Source: Elizabethkingia sp. YR214
GTDB taxonomy: Bacteria; Bacteroidota; Bacteroidia; Flavobacteriales; Weeksellaceae
Assembly: GCF_003058195.1 (NCBI RefSeq)
Contig: NZ_QBUH01000005.1
Coordinates: 124,001-188,000, forward strand
Direction: 5' to 3'
Length of the DNA stretch: 64,000 nt
The notes below the pieces were generated by a model. That model saw only the letters and a list, made by a program, of their open reading frames with translations. It was not told where the DNA came from and searched no databases. The position numbers and the translations under genes were made by a program. Positions 54,051-62,734 of this stretch are shown piece after piece; the stretch's first letter is position 1, and every line of letters begins with the position of its first letter.

Positions 54051-54710
54051 ATGAACACAGTAACAAAAGTAGCCATTATTGGCTTAGGTAACATCGGGAA
54101 AGCCGTTGCTACTAATTTAACAAAGGGTAATCATCCGGTAATTATTGCCTCCAGAGAACTTAGTAAAGCACAAGAATTTTCGCTTCAGTTGAGTGATCTA
54201 GCACTTGCAAAGGAAATAACAGAAGCCATTAAACAGGCTGATGTTATTATTCCTACAATTTATTATGACAAAATAAAAGAATTTCTTAAAACTTATGCTA
54301 CGGAGCTTCAGGGAAAAATTATCATAGATGTTTCTAATCCAATTGCTCCGGATGATAATGGAGGATTCAAGAAGATTATTGATCAGAATCAATCTGCCGG
54401 AAAAATTCTTTCAGAATTAATACCCTCAAACGCTATTTTGGTAAAAGCATTTGGTACATTGGGAGCTGCCACATTAGTGAATGCTGCCTTTAGTACTCCT
54501 GAAAGAAAAGTTCTTTTCTATGCTTCAGATAATACCAATATTAACAACATTATAGAAGAGCTGTTAACAGCAAGTGGCTTTGCACCTTTTCATATTGGAG
54601 GTATTGATCAGTCTATACGGATTGAAGTATTTGGAGATCTTCATGAATTCGGGGCACTTGGAAAAACCGTTACATTAGAAGAAGCAAAAGATCTGGTAAC
54701 TATCTCATAA
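54051..54710 (+). CDS. NAD(P)-binding oxidoreductase (F420-dependent reductase-like)
   Basis: A 219-residue Rossmann protein from MNTVTKVAIIGLGNIGKAVATNL. The dinucleotide loop GLGNIG, the substrate-domain segment VDVSNPIAP-like (IIDVSNPIAPDDNGG) and KAFGTLGAATLVNAAF match the NADPH-dependent F420 reductase / NADP oxidoreductase coenzyme F420-dependent family (PF03807). Flavobacteria lack F420, so here it probably uses another acceptor. The SnoaL-like gene follows after 14 bases. Confidence 0.82.
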   Translation: MNTVTKVAIIGLGNIGKAVATNLTKGNHPVIIASRELSKAQEFSLQLSDLALAKEITEAIKQADVIIPTIYYDKIKEFLKTYATELQGKIIIDVSNPIAPDDNGGFKKIIDQNQSAGKILSELIPSNAILVKAFGTLGAATLVNAAFSTPERKVLFYASDNTNINNIIEELLTASGFAPFHIGGIDQSIRIEVFGDLHEFGALGKTVTLEEAKDLVTIS

Positions 54711-54724
54711 CTAAAATAGACCAT

Positions 54725-55204
54725 ATGAAAATTTTAGTTATAGCCTTGCTATTATCGGTAATATCATGTCAGAATAAAACAGAAAAGCAAACAACTAGTA
54801 AAAGCCCAATCAATATGGAAAATTCAACAGAAAAAGCATCTATTGAAGAAGTATTATATACTTATGGAGAAGCATTAAATACAGCTGATGTAAACAAAGT
54901 TTTAAAAGTATACATGCACGACGGAATATTTATGCCTACTACACTTCCTACTGCAACAGGGGCAGAACAATTGAAAGCATCATACACCAATATTTTTAAG
55001 ACAATACAACTAAATGTAAAGTTTAATATTGAGGAAGTTTTGATTAATGGAGATTGGGCATTTGTACGCACATCTTCAAAAGGAAATGTAACAATAAATG
55101 CCACTAATCAGACACTACCTGAGGAAAACAGAGAGTTTTTTCTCCTAAAAAAAGAAAATGGAGAATGGAAGATATCCAGATACATGTTTAACAAATCGAA
55201 GTAG
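54725..55204 (+). CDS. SnoaL/NTF2-like lipoprotein
   Basis: A 159-residue lipoprotein (MKILVIALLLSVISC, Cys15) with a cone-shaped NTF2-like fold: EEVLYTYGEALNTADVNKVLKVYMHDGIFMP and the C-terminal WAFVRTSSKGNVTI to WKISRYMFN, both quoted in part. Related DUF4440/SnoaL proteins act as small hydrolases or isomerases or bind ligands, and no active site can be assigned. It is co-directional with the NAD-binding gene and probably in its operon. Confidence 0.82.
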   Translation: MKILVIALLLSVISCQNKTEKQTTSKSPINMENSTEKASIEEVLYTYGEALNTADVNKVLKVYMHDGIFMPTTLPTATGAEQLKASYTNIFKTIQLNVKFNIEEVLINGDWAFVRTSSKGNVTINATNQTLPEENREFFLLKKENGEWKISRYMFNKSK

Positions 55205-55249
55205 ACTATCAACTGTGCTATAACAATAGATTCGCTACAAATTAAAAGA

Positions 55250-55268
55250 GGAGACCTTTTAGGTCTCC
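55250..55268 (+). terminator. palindrome, weak terminator
   Basis: GGAGACCT / AGGTCTCC with a 3-base loop, 46 bases after the SnoaL-like gene. It is followed by CTTTCC rather than a full T run. Confidence 0.5.
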
Positions 55269-55299
55269 CTTTCCGTATATTTAAAAGCCTATTGCTGGC

Positions 55300-55385
55300 A
55301 TGAACTTCGCTCGCAGTCTTTGGCAAGAACTTCGTTCTTTTCTCGTGTGTTCCCCAGTAGAACCTACTTCCTCTTGGGCTTTGAA
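55300..55385. repeat. GC-richer intergenic stretch with short inverted repeat
   Basis: A stretch of different composition from the flanks, with two copies of GAACTTCG (55311 and 55328 region) and the hairpin AAGAAC-TTC-GTTCTT (55325-55339). It may be a dispersed repeat or the remnant of a lost element. No second copy exists in the window. Confidence 0.35.
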
Positions 55386-55461
55386 ACTAAATCATTTTTT
55401 TTGTTTTATAGTATTTTTCAATTATATAATATTATATTTACTTTCAAAAAAAACACTGATT

Positions 55462-56286
55462 ATGAAATACTTACTTATTATTCTTGTTTGCTTGGGAACA
55501 CTATTTTCTTGCAGAAGTGACTCACAAAATGATCCATTACCTAAAACCACTGAGGATTTTAGTATCAAGATACAAGGTGAAAATAATTTTTTGGAAAAAA
55601 CAGTTGGCAACCTGAATAATATAAAACTTGATTTGATGATCAATTATGATTTTAAAAAGATTAAAACCTATTTTAGGTTTAGCAATAATTTAAGTGGTAT
55701 ATTAAAATTAAATGGCAATATTATAGAACCTGATAAAGATTATGTATTTTCAAATACAGATAATACATTTGAATATACTGGAAGTATAACTGGTGAACAT
55801 GATTTGAAGTTTGCAATTTACAATGAAAAAGGTATTGAGGTTAAAAAAGATTTTAAAATATCATATAATCAATATCCTACGGTTACTTTTAATGGTTCCA
55901 CTTCTGCTAATATTGAATTTTCATTTGATTATATTTCTGGAAAGTCATTTTTTTGGCTTGATGGTTTTTCCAGATTATTTAAAGTGCAAACAACAGATAA
56001 TGCTTATATAACAAGTGTAAAATATATCTTTAACTATACTATTAAAGCACCTGCTCTGAACTCGGAAAAAAAGGTTACCAAAACTTATATTGAAAGTATA
56101 AACGAAAAGAAGTCTTTTTATGAAATAAATAATGTTCTTTTTAAAACTACTGGTGAATATGCTGATACAATTGATGGATATGAATATCAGATAATTAATC
56201 GATCTTTAAAGATTGAGGCTTATAATAACTTTGGTATATTTAAAGAAATAACAATAGAGCCTACTTATACTCTAAAAAGATTTTAA
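55462..56286 (+). CDS. lipoprotein of unknown function
   Basis: A 274-residue protein with a clear lipobox (MKYLLIILVCLGTLFSC, Cys17). A Ser/Asp-rich spacer is followed by repeated beta-type sequence (LKLNGNIIEPDKDYVFSNTDNTFEY, YTGSITGEHDLKFAIYNEKG), suggesting Ig-like or fibronectin-like domains exposed at the cell surface or in the periplasm. The DNA is more AT-rich than that of neighbours and I recognise no family. It may be a recently gained or strain-variable gene. The ATG at 55462 is chosen for the signal, although the frame is open further upstream. Confidence 0.7.
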   Translation: MKYLLIILVCLGTLFSCRSDSQNDPLPKTTEDFSIKIQGENNFLEKTVGNLNNIKLDLMINYDFKKIKTYFRFSNNLSGILKLNGNIIEPDKDYVFSNTDNTFEYTGSITGEHDLKFAIYNEKGIEVKKDFKISYNQYPTVTFNGSTSANIEFSFDYISGKSFFWLDGFSRLFKVQTTDNAYITSVKYIFNYTIKAPALNSEKKVTKTYIESINEKKSFYEINNVLFKTTGEYADTIDGYEYQIINRSLKIEAYNNFGIFKEITIEPTYTLKRF

Positions 56287-56466
56287 ATCCTTCTAATTAA
56301 TTTTATTCTTGGTATACTTTCTAATTTTCCCATTTAAATTTTCAATATAAATTTGTGGTATAAATGATTTTCTGATTTCAAGATGAAAGTAAAAGAATAC
56401 GGTTAATTTCTCCCAATTGTTCTGCTAAGACTGTATTGCACAAGGGTACTTACAACGAAATATAAA

Positions 56467-56495
56467 AATACCCTCAATTTTTAATTGAGGGTATT
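56467..56495. terminator. intrinsic terminator near the GH18 gene end
   Basis: AATACCCTCAATT / AATTGAGGGTATT with a 3-base loop, lying 9 bases beyond the GH18 stop (minus) and 180 bases after the lipoprotein gene (plus). Confidence 0.85.
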
Positions 56496-56503
56496 ATTTC
56501 TAT

Positions 56504-57598
56504 TTAAAATTCGATTGCATCCAGCAATCCATCTGTAGGGGCATCACTGGCAAGTTCCCAGAACATAATACCACCCAAGCGTTGTTTTTTAATATAATCT
56601 GTTTTTATTTTAATCGATTTTTTATTGTCACCTGTAGCAAAAAGCTTTTTCTCCGCATTGAACCAGTAAGGTACTGATGCTGTAGAATCCCAGTAAGCAA
56701 CAAAACCATCGGATTCCATAGTGTCTTTGTTGTGTTTATAGTCCTTGCCACTTACAAATTTTGCAGCTTTAAACAAGCCATTATCATTTGCATCTTCAAC
56801 TTGAAAATATCTCGTATAAAAAGGTACACCAACAACAACTTTATTTAAAGGAAATTTATACTTCCTGAAAAAATCTACAGCCCTGTCTATAGATTCATCC
56901 TGAGATCTGTTAGAATATAGCGCAGACTGATGACCTGTTTCGGTAGAGTAACCATGCACAAGGTCGTAGCTCATAAGATTTACGAAATCCAGATACGGAT
57001 TCACCTTCTGCCATTCTATAGATTTCTCAAAGAAATCACCAAATCCACCAGCTGCAAATGTAATTAGTTTTGTTTTACCCAATTCTTTACGCAACTGCAT
57101 TACAAGATCTGTAAAATTTGGTTTATCCTGATCCTGATATAAATGTTCTGGTGGTCCTTTTATCGCAGGATATTCCCAATCCAGATCTATACCATCTAAT
57201 TTGAAATAATCTATAAAAGCTTTCGTAGATTTTGCAAATTCTATTCTTTTGCTTTTATCCGAAAAAGTTGCAGAGCAGGTAAAACATCCTGTCCACCCAC
57301 CTAAGGCAATCATTGTTTTTAGTTTGGGATGCTTTTTCTTTAGTTCGGCAAAGGTTCTTAGCATCACAGTGTCTTTTTTCTTGTTGATACTAATCTTTCC
57401 TTCATTATCCAAATGGGCAAATCCGTAGATAAGATGGGTAACTTTCTTCAGATCATACTGCATTAAAGAAGTACTATCCGAAGAAATATAAGCCACTACC
57501 TTATATTGTTTTTGCTGCGCAAAAGCTATATTCAAACTGAATGTAAGAAACAGGAAAAAAACTATTTTCCTAAAAGAAATTGTAAAGTTGTCATTCAT
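56504..57598 (-). CDS. exported GH18 family glycosidase (chitinase-like)
   Basis: A 364-residue TIM-barrel enzyme with a signal peptide (about 1-27, ending NIAFAQQ). The catalytic motif DxxDxDxE is complete in FKLDGIDLDWEYP. KVVAYISSDSTSLMQYDL and TMIALGGWTGC are the first and third strands. The C-terminal GGIMFWELASDAPTDGLLDAI is typical. Substrates could be chitin, or glycoprotein N-glycans as for endo-glycosidases of this family. No carbohydrate-binding module is present. The ATG at 57598 is preferred over a much longer reading without family similarity. Confidence 0.9.
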   Translation of the reverse strand: MNDNFTISFRKIVFFLFLTFSLNIAFAQQKQYKVVAYISSDSTSLMQYDLKKVTHLIYGFAHLDNEGKISINKKKDTVMLRTFAELKKKHPKLKTMIALGGWTGCFTCSATFSDKSKRIEFAKSTKAFIDYFKLDGIDLDWEYPAIKGPPEHLYQDQDKPNFTDLVMQLRKELGKTKLITFAAGGFGDFFEKSIEWQKVNPYLDFVNLMSYDLVHGYSTETGHQSALYSNRSQDESIDRAVDFFRKYKFPLNKVVVGVPFYTRYFQVEDANDNGLFKAAKFVSGKDYKHNKDTMESDGFVAYWDSTASVPYWFNAEKKLFATGDNKKSIKIKTDYIKKQRLGGIMFWELASDAPTDGLLDAIEF

Positions 57599-57673
57599 AA
57601 TATTAGTTTTCCAGACTAAAGATAATGAATTTAAACAAAACGAAATAAAAGTAAAAAAACTTATTATTAGCCC

Positions 57674-57696
57674 TGTCAAGGTTTGAAACCTTGACA
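57674..57696. repeat. REP-like palindrome
   Basis: TGTCAAGGTTT-G-AAACCTTGACA, perfect 11-bp arms around one base, in the gap upstream of the GH18 gene. There is no adjacent T run and no gene ends here, so it is not an obvious terminator. Confidence 0.65.
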
Positions 57697-57784
57697 AGAC
57701 GTTTTTATAAGATCTATAAATTATTTTGCGGTTAAAATTAATAGGAGTAGAAAACTTTTCAACGATCAACCGACTTAGTATCCT

Positions 57785-58261
57785 TTATAACTCCCATATG
57801 GAAACGGCAACTGTATACTCCGCTAAATCATTGTTACTGTCTACAGTATACTTGCCAGTTTTTGGATCTGTTCCGGATTTCATCTTACCCGACATTTTCA
57901 CATCAAGCTCATATAGGGATCCGTTCTCACCTTCTTGTTTTCTTATGATACCACTACCTCCGTGCTCCGTTTCATAATGTCCCATAAAAGGCACTAGTTT
58001 CGGCATTTTGTATTTTTCTCGCAAAAGCGTCTCAATCTTTGCATGATCTTTACCTGCTACGCTATAGTAAGCGGTTGTCATAAGTTGAGAAAGTTCCTTA
58101 GGTTCTTCACATCTTTCAAATTTAAGACCCTTTATAGGCTCTGCATAAGCTTTTAGCAGATCACACTCAAACGGAGCTTTTGTTAAATCCTTTTGCTGGC
58201 CACTAAAAGCCAAAGGAAGTAATAAGCCCAATAACATTAAATAATAGCTTTTGTATTTCAT
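57785..58261 (-). CDS. exported protein of unknown function
   Basis: A 158-residue protein with a signal peptide (MKYKSYYLMLLGLLLPLAFSGQQ). The rest has no family that I recognise: LKFERCEEPKELSQLMTTAYYSVAGKD and a beta-rich end, DVKMSGKMKSGTDPKTGKYTV, are seen in part. It lies 43 bases downstream of the SUKH-domain gene in the same direction, so the two may be co-expressed. Confidence 0.65.
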   Translation of the reverse strand: MKYKSYYLMLLGLLLPLAFSGQQKDLTKAPFECDLLKAYAEPIKGLKFERCEEPKELSQLMTTAYYSVAGKDHAKIETLLREKYKMPKLVPFMGHYETEHGGSGIIRKQEGENGSLYELDVKMSGKMKSGTDPKTGKYTVDSNNDLAEYTVAVSIWEL

Positions 58262-58304
58262 CTTTATTTGGATTTTATACCGATTATATATTTATATCTG
58301 AAAA

Positions 58305-59366
58305 TTAAAACTTACCATTTTCCTGAATAAATCCGAATCTATTATTACCTTCGTTTTTAATAATCTCTATCTCTTGTTTTATCACCTCTTCGAGCGAAGA
58401 AGCTATTACATTCCTTGTCCAGCCTTCATTCTGTAGCTCAATAATTTGTCCGAAAGTTCCTTTCTCGCTTGGATCCGTATCAATTAGTAGATAATCACCA
58501 TTTCGTCCTTCCGCAAAAGGAATCCATCGTGGATTTGCATAGTTAACAGCCTTTACTTTATCAGAATATCCTTCCTTCATTTCTGCCCCCAATACATCAT
58601 CATCATTCAAGTCCTGTATTTCTTCCCATTCATCTATAATTTTTTCAAATGGCAAAAAATCGTAACTCCATCCGTTTACACTAAAACTAAAAGCTGAAGT
58701 TACTGCATTCCATCTTACATTATGCACTTTATAGAAATTCAACAGAACCCCGGGTAACGGAACCTCCAGTTGCACTTCAGTTTCATGCATTTGCCCAGCG
58801 GTAACTCCGTGGGTAAGATTATAATATGCATTGTCTTCATCTACATATTCTTTGATGGCAGCAATCCATTTATTCCATATTACAGCCAAATCTTCGAATC
58901 CCGCATCCAATGGTAACGATTCCAAAGTCTTTGCCTCTCCTTTTGTATAGGCTTCTATAGAAACTGTATTAAATACTCCGTCTTCTATATCCAGCCACAG
59001 ACTATGGTTATTAAAAACAAATGCTCCGTTTGGATCATCATCCCATAATTTTACCCGTTTATCTTTATTATTGATATAATACTCTTTTATATCTGTTCCG
59101 TTTAGTAAGAGCTCTCCGGTAAAAACCTTTTCCGGTGAATGCTCATAATCTTCTGCCTCGAAGACCACATCAACAGTCTCCGCCAAATTTCCTTCCTTAG
59201 AATATGCTTTTAGTCCTAATTCCGACCATGTATAAACCGTGTTATGCTCTCCGGTAAAAACGCGGGCTTCACCCAGGATATTTTCCAGTTCATTTATAGG
59301 CAGCGGAAGAGCGATGGAATTTCCGTTAATATCAAAACTATCAGCTGTAAAACAGATTCTGGTCAT
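58305..59366 (-). CDS. SMI1/KNR4 (SUKH) domain protein with an extra N-terminal domain
   Basis: A 353-residue cytoplasmic protein. The C-terminal part (about 190-345) reads as a SUKH domain: PLPGVLLNFYKVHNVRW, then WIPFAEGRNGDYLLIDTDP, and GTFGQIIELQNEGW, the order W-P-F / G-D-x-x-x-x-D / GQ being the family pattern. The N-terminal 160 residues (GNSIALPLPINELENILGEA, YTWSELGLKAYSKEG) form a separate beta-rich domain of a kind I have seen fused to SUKH. SUKH proteins often act as immunity proteins against secreted toxins, but no toxin gene is adjacent. Role inferred. Confidence 0.75.
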   Translation of the reverse strand: MTRICFTADSFDINGNSIALPLPINELENILGEARVFTGEHNTVYTWSELGLKAYSKEGNLAETVDVVFEAEDYEHSPEKVFTGELLLNGTDIKEYYINNKDKRVKLWDDDPNGAFVFNNHSLWLDIEDGVFNTVSIEAYTKGEAKTLESLPLDAGFEDLAVIWNKWIAAIKEYVDEDNAYYNLTHGVTAGQMHETEVQLEVPLPGVLLNFYKVHNVRWNAVTSAFSFSVNGWSYDFLPFEKIIDEWEEIQDLNDDDVLGAEMKEGYSDKVKAVNYANPRWIPFAEGRNGDYLLIDTDPSEKGTFGQIIELQNEGWTRNVIASSLEEVIKQEIEIIKNEGNNRFGFIQENGKF

Positions 59367-59407
59367 ATATACTCTTTTTAGCGAATATAATCATTTAAAC
59401 ACAAAAA

Positions 59408-59428
59408 AACACCGCAATAGCGGTGCTT
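59408..59428 (-). terminator. intrinsic terminator of rny
   Basis: On the minus strand, GCACCGC / GCGGTGT with a 4-base loop (TATT region) and seven T, 34 bases after the rny stop. Confidence 0.85.
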
Positions 59429-59461
59429 TATATTTATTATTTAACTGAGTAACTCAGTCTG

Positions 59462-61033
59462 TTATCTTGCGATATTTACAGCTCTTGTTTCACGAATTAC
59501 CGTTACTTTTACCTGTCCAGGATATGTTAATTCATTCTGAATTTTTTCAGAGATGTCATAGGAAAGCTGTGCTGCTACATCGTCATTCACCTTACCACTC
59601 TCAACCATTACACGAAGTTCTCTACCTGCCTGAATTGCAAATGCACTAGATACTCCGTCAAAGCTTAATGCTGCAGCTTCAAGATCCTTAAGTCTCTGCA
59701 TGTAAGATTCCAGTACCTGTCTTCTCGCACCAGGTCTTGCACCTGAAATAGCATCGGCAACCTGAATAATCGGAGATAATAAAGATGTCATCTCGATTTC
59801 ATCGTGGTGAGCTCCAATTGCATTAATAACTTCTGGATTTTCACCAAACTTCTCTGCCCACTGCATTCCTAGAAGTGCGTGTGGAAGTTCTGATTCCTGC
59901 TCCGGAACTTTACCTATATCGTGTAATAAACCTGCTCTCTTAGCCAGTTTAACATTTAGTCCTAATTCTGCAGCCATTGTAGCAGCAATATTTGCTACTT
60001 CTCTGGAGTGTTGCAATAAGTTTTGCCCGTATGAAGAACGGTACTTCATTCTACCTACAATCTTCACTAATTCCGGATGAAGACCGTGGATACCTAAATC
60101 TAAGATTGTTCTCTTACCTACTTCAATAATCTCCTCTTCGATTTGTTTCGTTGTTTTATTTACAACTTCTTCAATTCTTGCCGGGTGAATACGTCCATCG
60201 GTAACTAAGCGGTGTAAAGATAATCTTGCAATTTCTCTTCTTACCGGATCAAAACATGAAAGCAAAATAGCTTCCGGAGTATCGTCTACAATAATTTCTA
60301 CTCCTGTAGCAGCTTCCAAAGCTCTGATGTTACGCCCTTCACGACCGATAATTCTACCTTTAATTTCATCAGATTCGATGTTGAATACAGAAACAGAGTT
60401 CTCAATTGCCTGCTCTGTACCAATTCTCTGAATGGTCTGAATAACAATTTTACGAGCTTCGTTTTTCGCATTCAGTTTTGCTTCATCCATTACATTGGTA
60501 ACAAAAGCCTGTGCTTTGGATTTAGCTTCTCCTTTCATTGCCTCTACCAATTCAGCCTTAGCTTCATCAGCAGAATATCCTGAAATTTTTTGTAATAATT
60601 CAACTTTCTGAGCAGTAGCAGTAGCCAGTTCCTGCTGGCGGATCTCCATTTGCTCAATTTTCTTTTCCAGATCCTGATTCTGACGGGTAAGATCTTTCTC
60701 TAATTTCCCAACTTTAGAAAGCTCATCATTAAGCTTATTTTCTTTGTCCTTTGTTCTTTTTTCAGCCTCCTGCATTTTCTTTTCACGCTGCTGAATATTG
60801 CTGTCATGCTCGGCTTTTAATTCAAGAAACTTTTCTTTTGCCTGTACATTTTTTTCCTTCTTTATACTTTCTGCTTGTACATTTGCCTTTTCTACAAGGT
60901 TTTCTGCACTTTTTTTGGCGTCTTCAATAATAAATCGGGCTTTGGAGTTTAGCGAACTTTTCGATAGTAAAAAGCCAACCAGTGCTCCTATAACGAGGCA
61001 TAAAATGCCGACAATGATAATAGTGGTTGTCAT
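59462..61033 (-). CDS. rny: ribonuclease Y
   Basis: A membrane-anchored endoribonuclease that starts mRNA decay. It has 523 residues, the family norm. One N-terminal helix (about 4-22, ending GALVGFLLS) is followed by a long coiled coil (about 30-185). The KH domain has [19 protein letters not shown], and the HD catalytic domain [17 protein letters not shown] and AGLLHDIGK. It lies downstream of zapA and the 6S RNA on the same strand. Confidence 0.96.
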   Translation of the reverse strand: MTTTIIIVGILCLVIGALVGFLLSKSSLNSKARFIIEDAKKSAENLVEKANVQAESIKKEKNVQAKEKFLELKAEHDSNIQQREKKMQEAEKRTKDKENKLNDELSKVGKLEKDLTRQNQDLEKKIEQMEIRQQELATATAQKVELLQKISGYSADEAKAELVEAMKGEAKSKAQAFVTNVMDEAKLNAKNEARKIVIQTIQRIGTEQAIENSVSVFNIESDEIKGRIIGREGRNIRALEAATGVEIIVDDTPEAILLSCFDPVRREIARLSLHRLVTDGRIHPARIEEVVNKTTKQIEEEIIEVGKRTILDLGIHGLHPELVKIVGRMKYRSSYGQNLLQHSREVANIAATMAAELGLNVKLAKRAGLLHDIGKVPEQESELPHALLGMQWAEKFGENPEVINAIGAHHDEIEMTSLLSPIIQVADAISGARPGARRQVLESYMQRLKDLEAAALSFDGVSSAFAIQAGRELRVMVESGKVNDDVAAQLSYDISEKIQNELTYPGQVKVTVIRETRAVNIAR

Positions 61034-61089
61034 ATATATAGTTTAATTTTCTTTTTTTATTTCCTTTTTTGTTTCTGTTTTTACACCAT

Positions 61090-61262
61090 AAAAAAAGCCC
61101 ACATCAGCTCTATGATTAGAGTAAACTCCGAATCTACACGATTTGAGCTGATTTTTACTGTCTGTAATCCGGATAAATCCGGCACGCCATTCAGTAAACA
61201 TTCGCTCGGCAAATTGTTTGCGTTGAGTTTACCTGCTTGTGTTAGAACTAATGTAGGCAGTC
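61090..61262 (-). ncRNA. ssrS: 6S RNA, flavobacterial type (6S-Flavo)
   Basis: In the 244-base gap between zapA and rny, the minus strand holds a long rod-like RNA. Its 5' end, GCCUACAUUAGUUC (about 61259-61246), pairs with the 3' end, GAGCUGAUGUGGGC (about 61110-61097), over 14 positions including G-U pairs. A central hairpin, CCGGAUUUAUCCGG, and a further inner stem (GUUUACU/AGUAAAC-like) are present, and a run of seven U follows. Location next to zapA, length of about 170 bases and the closing stem fit 6S RNA, which binds the housekeeping RNA polymerase. Ends are estimated. Confidence 0.82.
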
Positions 61263-61277
61263 GTTAAAAGACGAATA

Positions 61278-61571
61278 TTATAATTCCTCTAATTCGTTTT
61301 GCAATAAATTATTCAAATGAATTAACTTTTCATTCGAAATGCTTATATTCTTCTCGTCGTTAAGTTTATTGATCTCCGCATTGGTACCCAGTCTTAAGGC
61401 ACACATTGCTATAGCATCTTGTTTATCATTAACGGCGAAATTCGCTTCAAATTCCTTTATCATGTCTTCTATCTGTTTCCCAACCTTACGCAGTGTTTCT
61501 TCCTCAGCTGCGGGAACGTTCAACGGATAATTTCTTCCGGCTATATTGATGGTTATTCTTCTAAAATCCAT
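61278..61571 (-). CDS. zapA: cell division protein ZapA
   Basis: Stabilises FtsZ filaments at midcell. It has 97 residues from MDFRRITINIAGRNYPLNV, the N-terminal beta-hairpin domain, followed by a helical coiled-coil tail (EETLRKVGKQIEDMIKEFEANF). It overlaps the upstream coiled-coil gene by one base (TAATG), and the 6S RNA starts about 15 bases after its stop. Longer readings of the frame add unrelated residues. Confidence 0.92.
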   Translation of the reverse strand: MDFRRITINIAGRNYPLNVPAAEEETLRKVGKQIEDMIKEFEANFAVNDKQDAIAMCALRLGTNAEINKLNDEKNISISNEKLIHLNNLLQNELEEL

Positions 61572-61873
61572 TATATGCCTGTGTTTTGAAGTTGTGCTAT
61601 ACAAGAATCTATCTCTTTTACCAACCTGTTGATGTGGTTTTTCATCAATCGGTTATGTTCCGGATTTCCTGATATAGCAGACATTAATTTTATTCTTCTC
61701 TGTTCTTCCTGTAGTTCTCCATTTTTGCTGCTTTCATCTTCATATTTCATCCTCAACTTTTCGTATTTATCCGAAAGCTCTGCATATTTTTCTGAAAGAT
61801 TCTTATAATTAGCTGTTAACCTAAGAATCTTTTTCTCCAGTGATACAAAGTTGCTTTCTAAATCCTTCAGCAT
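61571..61873 (-). CDS. coiled-coil protein coupled to zapA
   Basis: A 100-residue, almost wholly helical protein: NFVSLEKKILRLTANYKNLSEKYAELSDKYEKL (in part) with heptad-like repeats of Leu/Tyr and charged residues. It resembles ZapB-like or small septal coiled-coil proteins in size and character, but I cannot assign a family. The stop overlaps the zapA start, so the two proteins are made together, which hints at a division role. Confidence 0.8.
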   Translation of the reverse strand: MLKDLESNFVSLEKKILRLTANYKNLSEKYAELSDKYEKLRMKYEDESSKNGELQEEQRRIKLMSAISGNPEHNRLMKNHINRLVKEIDSCIAQLQNTGI

Positions 61874-61902
61874 TTTCGAAGTTTATAATTCTAACCTAAT
61901 AG

Positions 61903-61910
61903 CAAAAGTA
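61903..61910 (-). promoter_or_regulatory. -7 box of the zapA operon
   Basis: CAAAAGTA on the plus strand is TACTTTTG on the minus strand, 29 bases before the ATG at 61873. An adjacent inverted repeat, TAACAAAT/ATTTGTTA, spans 61909-61933. Confidence 0.45.
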
Positions 61911-61998
61911 ACAAATTAATTTAACATTTGTTAATGTTTGCTTCAATTTTATTTCATCAGCCTATCGCCCCAATAGACAAAGCTGATCTGTTTATTTT

Positions 61999-62724
61999 TT
62001 ACTTTGTTGCTTTATAAATAGTTGCGATTCCGAAAGTCAGTTTTTTATACTCAACTTTAGAAAATCCTAAATTCAGCAATATATTTTTCATCTTCTCACC
62101 ATAAGGAAATGCATTTACAGAATCCGGCAGGTAAGTATATGCACGGCTGTCTTTAGAAATGAGCTTTCCTATATTTGGTAGGATATTTTTGAAATAAAAC
62201 ATGTAAAACGGCCCTAAGAAACCTTCTACTTTGGAAAATTCCAAAATAAATACATTTCCGTTTGTTTTTACAACTCTCTTCATTTCAGCAAGTCCTTTTT
62301 CCAGATTTTCGAAGTTTCTTACACCAAATGCAGCTGTAATCGCATCGAATTCATTATCCTTGAAAGGCATATGCTCCGCATCTCCTTTTATCATTTGGAT
62401 TTTGTCCTGAAGTCCTGCTTTTTTTACTTTCTCCACCCCAACATTCAGCATTTGCTGAGACAGGTCATATCCAACAACATCAGCACCTGTTCCTTTTTGT
62501 ATGGTCAGTGCCAGATCTCCTGTACCTGTTGCTACATCCAGAATTCTGTTGGGACTGTCAATTTTAAGCCACTTTACCAGTTTGTTTCTCCATGTAACAT
62601 CTATTTTCATGGACAAAACGTGGTTAAGCAAATCATATTTAGGGGCAATGTTATCAAACATTTCCTCTACCTGATTTTTCTTACTTTGTTCTGAATTATA
62701 TGGGGTTATTGTATTATGTTCCAA
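61999..62724 (-). CDS. menG: demethylmenaquinone methyltransferase (UbiE/MenG)
   Basis: The last step of menaquinone synthesis. It has 241 residues. The family start ITPYNSEQSKKNQVEEMFDNIAPKYDLLNH (in part), the SAM loop ILDVATGTGDLAL and the later DAITAAFGVRNFENLEKGL are all present. No ATG fits: TTG at 62724 gives the expected N-terminus, so it is a non-ATG start. It lies 10 bases after the upstream unknown gene in the same operon. Confidence 0.94.
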   Translation of the reverse strand: MEHNTITPYNSEQSKKNQVEEMFDNIAPKYDLLNHVLSMKIDVTWRNKLVKWLKIDSPNRILDVATGTGDLALTIQKGTGADVVGYDLSQQMLNVGVEKVKKAGLQDKIQMIKGDAEHMPFKDNEFDAITAAFGVRNFENLEKGLAEMKRVVKTNGNVFILEFSKVEGFLGPFYMFYFKNILPNIGKLISKDSRAYTYLPDSVNAFPYGEKMKNILLNLGFSKVEYKKLTFGIATIYKATK

Positions 62725-62734
62725 AATATTGTTT

